Origin: Oscillospiraceae bacterium
GTDB lineage: Bacteria > Bacillota > Clostridia > Oscillospirales > Ruminococcaceae
Reading direction: 5' to 3'
Length of the DNA stretch: 64,000 bases
NCBI GenBank assembly: GCA_016281125.1
Contig: JAEEIA010000040.1
Span: forward strand, 26,784-90,783
A program made the translations under genes and the position numbers. Under the pieces are notes generated by a model. It ran no database searches and was not told the DNA's origin. It was given only the letters and a program-made list of their open reading frames with translations. Position 1 is the stretch's first letter; every line of letters begins with the position of its first letter. Shown here piece after piece: positions 15,960-25,130 of this stretch.

Positions 15960-17795
15960 ATGTCTCTGACAAAGAATCCCAATGTCAACAAATGGGTCGA
16001 GGAAATGATCGCCCTCTGCAAGCCGGACAATGTCGTCTGGATCGACGGCTCCAAGGAGCAGCTCGATCAGCTGGTCGCTGAGGTTACCGCTCTGCCGGAC
16101 GGTCATCCCGATAAACTCTATAAGCTCAATGAGGAGAAGTATCCCGGCTGCCTCTATCACAGAACCCGCCCGAACGACGTTGCCCGCGTTGAGGACAGAA
16201 CCTTCATCTGCTCCCGCAGACAGGAGGATGCAGGTCCGACCAACAACTGGATGGATCCGAAGGAAATGTACGCAAAGCTGACCCCGCTCTATGACGGCGT
16301 CATGAAGGGCAGAACCATGTATGTCATTCCGTACAGCATGGGCCCGATCGGCTCGCCGCTCGCAAAGGTCGGCGTTGAGGTCACCGATTCGATCTACGTC
16401 GTTCTGAATATGAACATCATGACCCGTATGGGCACCAAGGCTTTTGAGAACCTCGGTGATGTTTCCAATGACTTCGTCCGCGGTCTGCACTCCAAGGCAG
16501 ACGTCAACCCGGAGAACCGCTACATCGTGCAGTTCCCGGAGGACAATGCAATCTGGTCGATCAACTCCGCATACGGCGGAAATGTTCTGCTCGGCAAGAA
16601 GTGCTTCGCGCTGCGCATCGCTTCCTATCAGGCAAAGAACGAGGGCTGGATGGCTGAGCATATGCTCATTCTCGGCGTGCAGAAGCCGGACGGCGATACC
16701 AAGTACATCTGCGCGGCGTTCCCGTCTGCATGCGGCAAGACCAACCTCGCAATGCTGATTCCGCCGGAAGGCTACCGCAAGGCAGGCTACAAGGTCTTCA
16801 CCGTCGGTGATGACATTGCATGGCTGAAGCCTGGCGCTGACGGCAGACTGTACGCAATCAATCCGGAGTACGGCTTCTTCGGCGTCGCACCGGGAACCAA
16901 TGAAAAGTCCAACTACAATGCACTTGCATCCACCAAGAAGAATGCAATCTTCACGAACGTTGCACTGGATAACTCCGACAATACTCCGTGGTGGGAATCC
17001 CTGACCAAGGAGCCGCCGGTCGATGCAACCGAGTGGAAGGGCGAAAAGGTCAACGGTCCGGAGTTCTGCGCTCAGGTTGACGCAAACGGCAAGCACCTGA
17101 CGCTGGCACATCCGAACAGCCGCTTCACCGCACCGGCAGAGAACTGCCCGTGCATCAGCCCTGAGTTCAACAATCCGCAGGGCGTGCCGATCTCCGCAAT
17201 CATCTTCGGCGGCAGACGTGCATCCACCACGCCGCTGGTTTACCAGTCCTTCGACTGGACGCACGGCACCTACATGGGCTCTGCTGTTTCCTCTGAAACC
17301 ACCGCAGCTGCAACCGGCGCAGTCGGCGTGCTCCGTCACGATCCGATGGCCATGAAGCCGTTCATCGGCTACAATGTCGGCGACTACTGGGCACACTGGC
17401 TCGAGATGGGCGAGAAGCTCGGTGACAAGGCACCGAAGATCTTCAACGTCAACTGGTTCAAGAAGGACGCTGAGGGTCACTTCATGTGGCCGGGCTTCGG
17501 CGACAACATGAGAGTCCTTGACTGGATCATCAAGCGCTGCGAAGGCACCGTTGATGCTGACGAAACCGCAATCGGCTATCTGCCGAAGCCGGAGGATATC
17601 AACATCGAAGGCCTCGAGGGCGAGGTTGATCTCAATCAGATGAAGGCACTCGTCGCTGTTGACAAGGATCTCTGGAAGAAGGAGATTGTTGAGATGCGCA
17701 GATACTATGACGAGGACATCAAGGCAAAGGGCGGCAAGATTCCGGCTGCTCTGTACGATGTGCTTGACAAGATCGAGGCAAACCTCAACAAGTAA
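15960..17795 (+). CDS. pckG: phosphoenolpyruvate carboxykinase (GTP)
   Basis: 611 residues, the length of the GTP-dependent family; the ATP-dependent type is ~530. The catalytic P-loop FPSACGKTNLAML carries the GTP-type hyper-reactive cysteine. GDDIAWLKPG is the metal- and phosphate-binding block. NCPCISPEFNNPQGVPI and FGGRRASTTPLVYQ are family signatures. It interconverts oxaloacetate + GTP and PEP + GDP + CO2. In rumen and gut anaerobes it often runs in the carboxylating direction towards succinate; direction here is inferred. The start follows TTAGGAGGTCTGTATT. Monocistronic. Confidence 0.96.
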   Translation: MSLTKNPNVNKWVEEMIALCKPDNVVWIDGSKEQLDQLVAEVTALPDGHPDKLYKLNEEKYPGCLYHRTRPNDVARVEDRTFICSRRQEDAGPTNNWMDPKEMYAKLTPLYDGVMKGRTMYVIPYSMGPIGSPLAKVGVEVTDSIYVVLNMNIMTRMGTKAFENLGDVSNDFVRGLHSKADVNPENRYIVQFPEDNAIWSINSAYGGNVLLGKKCFALRIASYQAKNEGWMAEHMLILGVQKPDGDTKYICAAFPSACGKTNLAMLIPPEGYRKAGYKVFTVGDDIAWLKPGADGRLYAINPEYGFFGVAPGTNEKSNYNALASTKKNAIFTNVALDNSDNTPWWESLTKEPPVDATEWKGEKVNGPEFCAQVDANGKHLTLAHPNSRFTAPAENCPCISPEFNNPQGVPISAIIFGGRRASTTPLVYQSFDWTHGTYMGSAVSSETTAAATGAVGVLRHDPMAMKPFIGYNVGDYWAHWLEMGEKLGDKAPKIFNVNWFKKDAEGHFMWPGFGDNMRVLDWIIKRCEGTVDADETAIGYLPKPEDINIEGLEGEVDLNQMKALVAVDKDLWKKEIVEMRRYYDEDIKAKGGKIPAALYDVLDKIEANLNK

Positions 17796-17817
17796 TCAAA
17801 CGAAAACGGCATAACAC

Positions 17818-17852
17818 GAGCCCGTATCCGGACATGGATACGGGCTCTGTTT
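17818..17852 (+). terminator. terminator of pckG
   Basis: GAGCCCGTATCC pairs with GGATACGGGCTC (12 bp, 6-base loop), followed by TGTTTTC. Confidence 0.85.
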
Positions 17853-17913
17853 TCATAATAAGAAAAGAACACGGCGATGCGTTCAAAATCAAATCAACGC
17901 ACCGACGTTTTTT

Positions 17914-17973
17914 GTTTGTTTATACAAACCGTTGAAACAACCTATTGACATTGCAGTTAGCATATGCTACAAT
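17914..17973 (+). promoter_or_regulatory. promoter with candidate TetR operators
   Basis: TTGACA (17945-17950), 17-base spacer, TACAAT (17968-17973). A perfect 12-bp palindrome TAGCATATGCTA (17958-17969) lies in the spacer and enters the -10 box. A second inverted repeat, GTTTGT-TTAT-ACAAAC (17914-17929), lies just upstream. Either could bind the TetR-family protein encoded next, giving autoregulation of the whole operon. Confidence 0.65.
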
Positions 17974-18017
17974 GATAAACGGATTATTGATAATCGAATT
18001 TTCACAGGAGGGACAGA

Positions 18018-18653
18018 ATGGCCACACCGGATAAAAGCATCGACCCACGGCTGCTCGCCAGTGCAAAGGCAGAATTCATGAAATACGGCTACCTCAAAGC
18101 AGAGCTAAAGACGATTTGTGAGAACGCCGACATCACAACAGGTGCGGTTTACAAGCGCTACAAGGGCAAGGAAGACCTGTTCAGTGCGGTTGTTGAGGAC
18201 ATTGCCTCTGAACTGACCGATTTCGTTGAAAGCCGCTCCGAGCTTGATTTTTCGTTGCTTTCAGACGATGAGATCTATGATTCATGGGTGATGTCGTATG
18301 AATCCATGATGCCGCTTTTCAAGCTGCTCTACCAAAACAGGGACACGGTTTTTCTGCTGATCGACAAGGCAGCGGGCACACGCTACGAGAATTTCAACCA
18401 TGAATACGTCACGAAAATGAGCTGCGCCTATGAGCAGTTCTACACAGAAGCCTATAAAAGAGGACTTGCCCACGCAGAGGTCACAAGAGAGGAATTTCAT
18501 GTGTTGATCTCGTCGTTCTGGACTTGCGTCTGCGAGCCAATCATTCACGATATGTCATGGGAGCAGATTGAGGAGCATTGCCGTATCGTCTGTCGGTTCT
18601 TCAACTGGCAGAAGGTCATTATGTTAAAGAAAGGCGATGAAAACCATGTTTAA
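18018..18653 (+). CDS. TetR/AcrR family transcriptional regulator
   Basis: 211 residues. The N-terminal helix-turn-helix spans ~10-60 (LLASAKAEFMKYGYLKAELK, then ITTGAVYKRYKGKEDLFSAV), the usual TetR pattern. The C-terminal ~140 residues form the ligand-binding/dimer domain. ATG 18018 follows ACAGGAGGGACAGA. It is the first gene of a six-gene plus-strand operon with overlapping or closely spaced neighbours, so it probably represses the operon until its ligand, perhaps the transported compound or metal, appears. Confidence 0.9.
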   Translation: MATPDKSIDPRLLASAKAEFMKYGYLKAELKTICENADITTGAVYKRYKGKEDLFSAVVEDIASELTDFVESRSELDFSLLSDDEIYDSWVMSYESMMPLFKLLYQNRDTVFLLIDKAAGTRYENFNHEYVTKMSCAYEQFYTEAYKRGLAHAEVTREEFHVLISSFWTCVCEPIIHDMSWEQIEEHCRIVCRFFNWQKVIMLKKGDENHV

Positions 18654-20388
18654 TAAGATCAGGCCCTATATGGGCGGCAACATCAAATATACCTATGCGG
18701 CACTGGCGGTCATGTTTGCGGGACTGATCGCCTCCGCAGTGCCGTTTTTTATGGTGTACCGCATCATCAAGCCGCTGATCGGCGGCGAAACTCTTTCCGC
18801 GGGCTATTATGCAGTGCATATCACTGTTATTTGTGCATGTGAGTTAGTCTACGCTATCTTATATGTGTTGGGGCTGAAATACTCGCATATCTCTGCATAC
18901 AACACACTGAAAAACATCCGTATCTCCTTGCAGAAAAAGCTGGAGCGCCAGCCGCTCGGCACGATTCAGGATATGGGAAACGGCAGGATAAAAAAGCTGT
19001 TCACTGATGATATAGACCAGGTTGAGCTGCTGCTGGCTCATGCAATTCCCGAAGGCATCTCCAATCTTGCAATGGCACTGATAGCGATTATCTGTATGTT
19101 CTTTGCGGACTGGAAACTGGCGCTGCTGTCGCTCTGTTCTTTGCCTTTAGGTCTGTTTGCCATGGGCATGATGTTCCGCACGGGGATGCAGCGCATGAAT
19201 GCCTACTATGCCGCATCTGCAAAGATGAACGCAACGATCATTGAATATGTCAACGGCATGGAGGTCGTCAAGGTGTTCGGGCGGGACGGCGAATCCTATC
19301 GGCGGTATGAAAGCGACATCAAAAGCTACCGTGATTTCACGCTTGCATGGTATAAGGCCTGCTGGCCCTGGATGGCGCTTTACAGTGCGATACTCCCGTG
19401 TACGGCGCTTGTCATGCTGCCTGTGGGAACGCTGTTTGTTATCAATGGCACATCCACGCTTGCGGATTTTGTGCTTGTGTTCTGCCTGTCGCTGTCAATC
19501 GGTATCCCGCTGCTGAAAGCCCTCAGTTTTGCCGGAAAATTCCCGCAGCTCGGCTGCAAGATCGACGAGATCGAAAAGGCGATGGACAGCACGCCTTTGA
19601 AAACGAACAGCAATCCGTTTTCCGGTGATTCGCATATCGTGCAGTTTGAAGATGTCCGCTTTGCCTACAAGGAGCAGGAGGTGCTGCACGGTGTATCCCT
19701 TGCGCTTGATGAGGGAACGCTGACCGCACTTGTCGGCGAATCCGGCAGCGGAAAATCCACCCTCGCAAAGCTGCTTGTTCATTACTATGATCTCAGCGGC
19801 GGACGCATCACGCTCGGCGGTCAGGATATTACCGATATGAGCATTGAAGCACTGAACGATCATATCTCCTATGTTTCGCAGGAGCAGTTTCTGTTCAACA
19901 CAACGCTGTATGAGAATATTCTGATCGGCAATCCTGCGGCAAGCCGCGACCAGGTGTTAGATGCAGCTAACAGAGCGCAGTGCGGCGAGTTTCTGGGGCG
20001 TCTGCCGAAGGGCATCGACACAATGGCGGGCGACGGCGGAAAGATGCTCTCGGGCGGTGAACGGCAGCGCATCTCTCTTGCGCGGGCAATTCTGAAAAAT
20101 GCGCCTGTGATCGTACTTGACGAGGCAACCGCTTTTATTGATCCGGAAAACGAAGAGAAAATGAATGCAGCAATCGCGGAAATTATCAAGGGAAAGACGG
20201 TGCTTGTGATTGCTCACCGCTTGCAGACAATCGTGAATGCAGATAAGATCTGCGTCATGAAGGACGGCAGTATCATCGCTGCCGACACGCACGAAAAGCT
20301 CCTGCAAAGCTGTGAAGAATATCAGAAACTCTGGAACAGCAGCGAAGCAAGTGCAAGCTGGACAATCGGAAATGAGGTGCGCGCATGA
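18646..20388 (+). CDS. ABC exporter half-transporter A (permease-ATPase)
   Basis: 580 residues from ATG 18646; an alternative ATG at 18637 is too close to AAAGG. Residues ~1-310 are a six-helix exporter domain. Residues ~335-575 form the ATPase with Walker A GESGSGKST, signature LSGGERQRISLARAIL, Walker B VIVLDEATAFID and H-loop IAHRLQT. It overlaps the TetR gene by 8 bases and the next half-transporter by 4. Paired half-transporters of this kind resemble the IrtA/IrtB and YbtP/YbtQ group associated with siderophores. Direction and substrate remain open. Confidence 0.9.
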   Translation: MFNKIRPYMGGNIKYTYAALAVMFAGLIASAVPFFMVYRIIKPLIGGETLSAGYYAVHITVICACELVYAILYVLGLKYSHISAYNTLKNIRISLQKKLERQPLGTIQDMGNGRIKKLFTDDIDQVELLLAHAIPEGISNLAMALIAIICMFFADWKLALLSLCSLPLGLFAMGMMFRTGMQRMNAYYAASAKMNATIIEYVNGMEVVKVFGRDGESYRRYESDIKSYRDFTLAWYKACWPWMALYSAILPCTALVMLPVGTLFVINGTSTLADFVLVFCLSLSIGIPLLKALSFAGKFPQLGCKIDEIEKAMDSTPLKTNSNPFSGDSHIVQFEDVRFAYKEQEVLHGVSLALDEGTLTALVGESGSGKSTLAKLLVHYYDLSGGRITLGGQDITDMSIEALNDHISYVSQEQFLFNTTLYENILIGNPAASRDQVLDAANRAQCGEFLGRLPKGIDTMAGDGGKMLSGGERQRISLARAILKNAPVIVLDEATAFIDPENEEKMNAAIAEIIKGKTVLVIAHRLQTIVNADKICVMKDGSIIAADTHEKLLQSCEEYQKLWNSSEASASWTIGNEVRA

Positions 20389-22121
20389 TCGGACTGATTG
20401 GGCGAATCCTCGGCGTTTCGGGGAAATACAGGGGCAGAATCTACGGGGCGATGTTTCTTTCGTTTCTGAAAGGAATGCTGATGAAAATGCCGATTATGCT
20501 GGCATATTTCGTTGTGACGGCATTCATCGGCGGAACGATTACAAAAAAGCACTGCATTTACATCGCCGCCGCGCTCGCGGCAAGCGTTGCGGTGCAGGCG
20601 CTGTTCCAGTATTTTGCGGACAGACTGCAAAGTGCGGCAGGCTACATGATTTTTGCGGATATGCGCATGAAGCTCGGCGAGCATCTCCGACGCCTGCCCA
20701 TGGGATATTTCACAGAGGGAAACATCGGAAAAATCAGCTCGGTGCTGTCAACGGATATGGTCTTCATCGAGGAAAACTGCATGATGACCTTAGCAGACAT
20801 GATGAGCTATCTGTTCTCGCAGGCGATCATGGTGCTGTTTATGTTTTTCTTCGATTGGAGATTAGGCCTTATCTCCCTGACAGTGACGGCAGCAATGCTC
20901 ACCCTCGGCTTTGCGATGAAAAAGAGTACCCTGCACCACTCAGACGAACGGCAGGAGGCTTCGGAAAAGCTGACGGAGTCGGTGCTTGATTTCACAGAGG
21001 GCATCGGCATCATCAAGACCTTTAACCTCATGGGCGATAAATCAAAGAAACTGACCGACAGCTTTGAGCTGAACTGCAAGGTCAACCTTGACTTCGAGTT
21101 TGACCATGTGCCGTGGCAGACTGGCGTGAACCTGATATACACAGTTGGAACGGTTCTTGTTCTTGCCGTATCTTCTTATTTCTATTGTACGGGAGCGATG
21201 CCGCTGAACTTCTATATCGGGATGCTGCTGTTCCTGTTTGATCTGTTTGTTCCCATGAAGTCCTTCTACGGACAGATCGCAAGGCTGACGGTCATGAACT
21301 CCTGCATGGACAGAATCGAATCCCTCTTTGCCGAAGAAGAACTGGATGACAGCGGAACACAGACACTGACTGACAGCAGCGCGCCCGAAATCGAATACCG
21401 CAATGTGACATTTGCCTACGGGGAAAAGGACGTGCTGAAAGATGTTTCGTTCCGGTCAGAGAGAGGCACCATGACGGCGCTGGTCGGGCCGTCGGGCGGC
21501 GGAAAATCAACGATTGCAAGTCTGCTGACACGCTTCTGGGATGTGAAATCCGGCGAGATCCTTCTGTGCGGAACGGATATCCGGAAGCTGCCGCTTGCAG
21601 CACTGATGGATAATATCAGTATGGTGTTCCAGCGGGTGTATCTGTTTCAGGATACGGTGTACAACAATATCGCGCTTGGCAGGCCGGACGCAAGCCGGGA
21701 AGAAGTCATCGAAGCGGCGAAAAAGGCTCGCTGCTATGACTTCATCATGGAGCTGCCGGACGGCTTTGATACGGTCATCGGAGAGGGCGGCGCAAGCCTT
21801 TCGGGCGGTCAGGCGCAGCGGCTGTCCATTGCAAGGTGCATCCTGAAGGATGCGCCCATTGTCATTCTTGATGAAGCGACAGCAAGTGTTGACGCCGACA
21901 ATGAAAGCTATATCCAGCAGGCGATCTCGGAGCTTTGCAAGGGAAAGACGCTGCTCGTCATTGCACACAGGCTCAATACGATTGCTCACGCCGATCACAT
22001 CATGGTCATCAAGGACGGAGAAATTGCCGAATCCGGCAATCACAAAAGCCTGATGGATATGGGCGGCATCTATCATAACATGGTGACAAAACGTGCAGTC
22101 AGCACGGGCTGGAAAAAATGA
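20385..22121 (+). CDS. ABC exporter half-transporter B (permease-ATPase)
   Basis: 578 residues. Membrane domain ~15-310, ATPase domain ~340-575 with Walker A GPSGGGKST, signature LSGGQAQRLSIARCIL, Walker B IVILDEATASVD and H-loop IAHRLNT. Translation is coupled to partner A through an ATGA overlap, so the two very likely form a heterodimer. Both nucleotide sites appear intact (a glutamate after each Walker B aspartate), so neither is an obviously degenerate half. Confidence 0.9.
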   Translation: MIGLIGRILGVSGKYRGRIYGAMFLSFLKGMLMKMPIMLAYFVVTAFIGGTITKKHCIYIAAALAASVAVQALFQYFADRLQSAAGYMIFADMRMKLGEHLRRLPMGYFTEGNIGKISSVLSTDMVFIEENCMMTLADMMSYLFSQAIMVLFMFFFDWRLGLISLTVTAAMLTLGFAMKKSTLHHSDERQEASEKLTESVLDFTEGIGIIKTFNLMGDKSKKLTDSFELNCKVNLDFEFDHVPWQTGVNLIYTVGTVLVLAVSSYFYCTGAMPLNFYIGMLLFLFDLFVPMKSFYGQIARLTVMNSCMDRIESLFAEEELDDSGTQTLTDSSAPEIEYRNVTFAYGEKDVLKDVSFRSERGTMTALVGPSGGGKSTIASLLTRFWDVKSGEILLCGTDIRKLPLAALMDNISMVFQRVYLFQDTVYNNIALGRPDASREEVIEAAKKARCYDFIMELPDGFDTVIGEGGASLSGGQAQRLSIARCILKDAPIVILDEATASVDADNESYIQQAISELCKGKTLLVIAHRLNTIAHADHIMVIKDGEIAESGNHKSLMDMGGIYHNMVTKRAVSTGWKK

Positions 22122-22133
22122 AGGAGGATCATT

Positions 22134-22724
22134 ATGAACGATAACAAACTGAAAGCAAAGGACTTTATCACAATCGGCATTTTCACGGCGCTGATCTTCG
22201 TTGTGGAATTCGCCTGCGGTATGCTCGGATTCATACACCCGTACATCGTCGCTTCCTTTGTTGTTTTAATCCCGCTGGTCGGATCGATCCCGATGATGCT
22301 GTTCTACACAAAAATCGAGAAATTCGGCATGCTGACAATCATGTCTGTGCTGATTGCGATTATCATGTTCATTACCGGCATGGGCTGGCTCGGCGCACCG
22401 CTGATTATTCTTTCGGGACTGATCGCCGATCTGATTGCCAAAAAAGGCGGCTATAAGCGTTTCAAACTGACAGCAATCAGCCACGGCGTTTTCTGCCTGT
22501 GGATCTGTGCCAATTATTTTCCGGTGGTCGTCACAGCAGAAAGCTACCGCAAGGGGCTGATCGAGGGCGGATATTCGGCTGAATACTGCGATGCACTGTT
22601 CCGTGCAATCAACAGCAAGACCATTGCGGTGCTGCTGATTCTCTGCTTTGTATTCGGCGTGATCGGTGCATTTGTGGGCAAGGCTGTTGTCAGAAAGCAT
22701 TTTGAAAAAGCAGGCATTGTATGA
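22134..22724 (+). CDS. ECF transporter S component, MptD/Trep_Strep-like
   Basis: 196 residues, five to six membrane helices, with the family-like start LKAKDFITIGIFTALIFVVE and a later GWLGAPLIILSGLIADLI. S components bind the substrate and dock on the T-A module. This subfamily's substrate is not established; metal chelates or vitamin-like compounds have been proposed only by context. ATG 22134 follows GAAGGAGGATCATT. Its stop overlaps the next start (ATGA). Confidence 0.8.
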   Translation: MNDNKLKAKDFITIGIFTALIFVVEFACGMLGFIHPYIVASFVVLIPLVGSIPMMLFYTKIEKFGMLTIMSVLIAIIMFITGMGWLGAPLIILSGLIADLIAKKGGYKRFKLTAISHGVFCLWICANYFPVVVTAESYRKGLIEGGYSAEYCDALFRAINSKTIAVLLILCFVFGVIGAFVGKAVVRKHFEKAGIV

Positions 22725-23425
22725 AGGCACTGAAACTGGATCCCCGAACCAAGCTGTTTATGATCTTTGCGGTGTCATTCATCGTCATGGTCAATGCCGT
22801 TACGCCTTTGGAGTGGGCTGTGCGCATTGCCGTCACGGCGATTCCGATTTTACTGCTTGCGGCGGAAGGCAGATATGCTTCTGCCATCCGGTTTACCGTT
22901 TGTTACGGCGCCGCGCTTGCGCTGATGCGGTTCTGGCTCTCTGCGGAATCAACAGGCGTATTCTCTGCGATTCTGGTCGGTTACTGCGGCATTGTTGTGC
23001 AGTTTATGCCCGCGATGATCATGGCATGGTATGTGATCCGCACCACAAAGATCGGAGAATTTATGTCGGCGATGCAGAAAATGCACATTCCGGACGGCAT
23101 CTCGATCTCGCTTGCAGTGGTCATGCGGTTCTTCCCGACGATCAAAGAGGAATACGCTTATATCAACGATGCGATGCGGATGCGGGGAATCTCCTTCGGC
23201 GGCGGCAGATATACGAAAATGATCGAATACAGACTGGTGCCGCTAATGTTCTCCTGTCTGAACATCGGCGAGGAATTATCGGCAGCAGCAGTCACAAGAG
23301 GACTCGGCGCGCCGGTGAAGCGAACCGGCACGGTACAGCTTCGGATCGGCGCTGCCGATATTGCGGTGACAGGATTCTTTGCCGCAAGCGTGATGCTGTT
23401 TGTATTTGCAAAATATATAAGGTGA
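22721..23425 (+). CDS. ECF transporter T component (EcfT-like transmembrane protein)
   Basis: 234 residues with several membrane helices. It carries the two coupling-helix motifs of EcfT proteins, read as AMRMRGISFG (~residue 150) and AVTRGLGAP (~residue 190). LDPRTKLFMIFAVSFIVM at the N-terminus is also typical. It couples ATP hydrolysis in the fused ATPase to the S component. Encoded between S and A genes with a 4-base overlap upstream. Confidence 0.88.
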   Translation: MKALKLDPRTKLFMIFAVSFIVMVNAVTPLEWAVRIAVTAIPILLLAAEGRYASAIRFTVCYGAALALMRFWLSAESTGVFSAILVGYCGIVVQFMPAMIMAWYVIRTTKIGEFMSAMQKMHIPDGISISLAVVMRFFPTIKEEYAYINDAMRMRGISFGGGRYTKMIEYRLVPLMFSCLNIGEELSAAAVTRGLGAPVKRTGTVQLRIGAADIAVTGFFAASVMLFVFAKYIR

Positions 23426-23431
23426 GATTGC

Positions 23432-24862
23432 ATGATAGAGCTGAACCATGTCACATTCCGGTACAAAGGAATCTCTGAGGGCGGTGTGTACGATCTTTCC
23501 CTGAAGATTCGCGGCGGCGAGGTCGTTCTGCTCTGCGGCGCTTCCGGCTGCGGAAAGACGACTGCTGCAAGGCTGATCAACGGACTGATCCCGCATTACT
23601 ACAAAGGCGAACTGACCGGCAGCGTGACGGTGAACGGCAGGGATATTGCACAGACTGAGCTGTATGATCTTGCGGGGGTTGTCGGAACGGTATTCCAGAA
23701 TCCCCGCAGTCAGTTCTTTGCCGTGGATACGGACGGTGAAATCACATTCGGCGCGGAAAATATCGGAATGCCGCCAAAGGAGATTCTGGCAAGAAAGAAC
23801 GCCGTTGCAGGCGCAATGCAGATTGAGAAGCTGCTCGGCCGCAGCATCTTCGGCCTTTCCGGCGGCGAAAAGCAGATCATTGCCTGTGCGAGCGTGAGCG
23901 TTCTGTCGCCCGATATCATTGTGCTGGATGAGCCGTCCTCAAACCTTGACTGCGAGGCGATTGAAAAGCTCAAGGATATTGTGGCGCAGTGGAAGTCGCA
24001 GGGCAAAACCATCGTCATTGCAGAGCACCGGCTGTATTTTCTGCGTGAGCTTGCGGACAGAATGCTGATACTGGAAAACGGCAGAATCACAAAGGAACTG
24101 AATGCCGAAGAGATAAAAAAACTCACCAATGCCGATACCGAAAATCTTGGGCTCCGTCCGATGACGCTCCCCGAAATACACGGTTCGCACCAAAATACAG
24201 ACATACAGGGCGATGTGCTGTTGCTCGAAGATTTCCGTTTTACGTATAAGGACGGCAAGCACGGCATCAATATTCCTCGGCTTGAATTGCCTGCAAATCG
24301 CATCATTGCAATCACCGGCCACAATGGCGCAGGCAAAAGTACCCTTGCAAGAAATATCTGCGGACTGGAGCGAAAGTGCAGGGGTACGCTCACCATGAAT
24401 GGCAAAAAGCTGAAAGCAAAGGCGCGCCTGCGTCACTGCTATATGATCATGCAGGATGTGAACCACCAGCTTTTTACCGAAAGTGTCCGCGATGAGGTAA
24501 TGCTGAGTATGACGGACAAATCCCTGAACGATCAGCAGAAAGCCGATGCGATTCTCGCACAGCTTGACCTGACGGAATACGCTGACAAACATCCGATGGC
24601 GCTTTCCGGCGGACAGAAGCAGCGCACGGCAATTGCTTCGGGGATTGCATCCAGCAAGCCCATTCTCATCTTTGACGAACCGACCAGCGGCCTTGACCTT
24701 GCACATATGAAACAGGTGTCAGACCAGCTGAAAAAGCTGAGAGATATGGGCAAAACAGTCATTGTTGTTACCCACGATCATGAATTGATCCGTTCCTGCT
24801 GCGACCATATCGTCAGGCTTGAGAACGGCTGCGCTGCGGAAAACTGTCCGCTTGGCGAATGA
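23432..24862 (+). CDS. ECF transporter ATPase, two ABC domains in one chain
   Basis: 476 residues with two complete nucleotide-binding domains. First: GASGCGKTT, signature-like LSGGEKQIIACASV, IIVLDEPSSNLD. Second (from ~265): GHNGAGKST, LSGGQKQRTAIASGI, ILIFDEPTSGLD. It replaces the separate EcfA1 and EcfA2 of the housekeeping module, so this is a dedicated importer with its own energy unit. Last gene of the TetR operon. Confidence 0.92.
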   Translation: MIELNHVTFRYKGISEGGVYDLSLKIRGGEVVLLCGASGCGKTTAARLINGLIPHYYKGELTGSVTVNGRDIAQTELYDLAGVVGTVFQNPRSQFFAVDTDGEITFGAENIGMPPKEILARKNAVAGAMQIEKLLGRSIFGLSGGEKQIIACASVSVLSPDIIVLDEPSSNLDCEAIEKLKDIVAQWKSQGKTIVIAEHRLYFLRELADRMLILENGRITKELNAEEIKKLTNADTENLGLRPMTLPEIHGSHQNTDIQGDVLLLEDFRFTYKDGKHGINIPRLELPANRIIAITGHNGAGKSTLARNICGLERKCRGTLTMNGKKLKAKARLRHCYMIMQDVNHQLFTESVRDEVMLSMTDKSLNDQQKADAILAQLDLTEYADKHPMALSGGQKQRTAIASGIASSKPILIFDEPTSGLDLAHMKQVSDQLKKLRDMGKTVIVVTHDHELIRSCCDHIVRLENGCAAENCPLGE

Positions 24863-25130
24863 AGTGTTCAGGGCAGATGTGTGTGTGCCATGATTTTTAT
24901 ACAGTCAGCATCTGCTGCTTCGGCTGTTTTTCCCGAAAAGACCATAACAACAGAAAGCAGGCTGCGTCACTGAATGGCGCAGCCTGCGATGATAAATATA
25001 GCTTTTCGGTGTCCCTCTGTCGCAGGGCGTTCCCGCTTGCGGAACTCTTGAACGCTGGGGGATTCCGCCCGCTGCGGACGGCGGCCGGAGACTCCCCGCC
25101 TCCGGACTCTCGCTATTGGTTTCTAAGGAA
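24863..25130. other. intergenic hairpin cluster between convergent operons
   Basis: 268 bases without a gene. GCAGGCTGCG pairs with CGCAGCCTGC (24957-24987), a strong terminator-like hairpin lacking a clean T-run. Smaller inverted repeats follow: CCCT/AGGG, GTTCC/GGAAC and CCGGAG/CTCCGG up to ~25110. It probably ends transcription from both sides. Confidence 0.5.
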
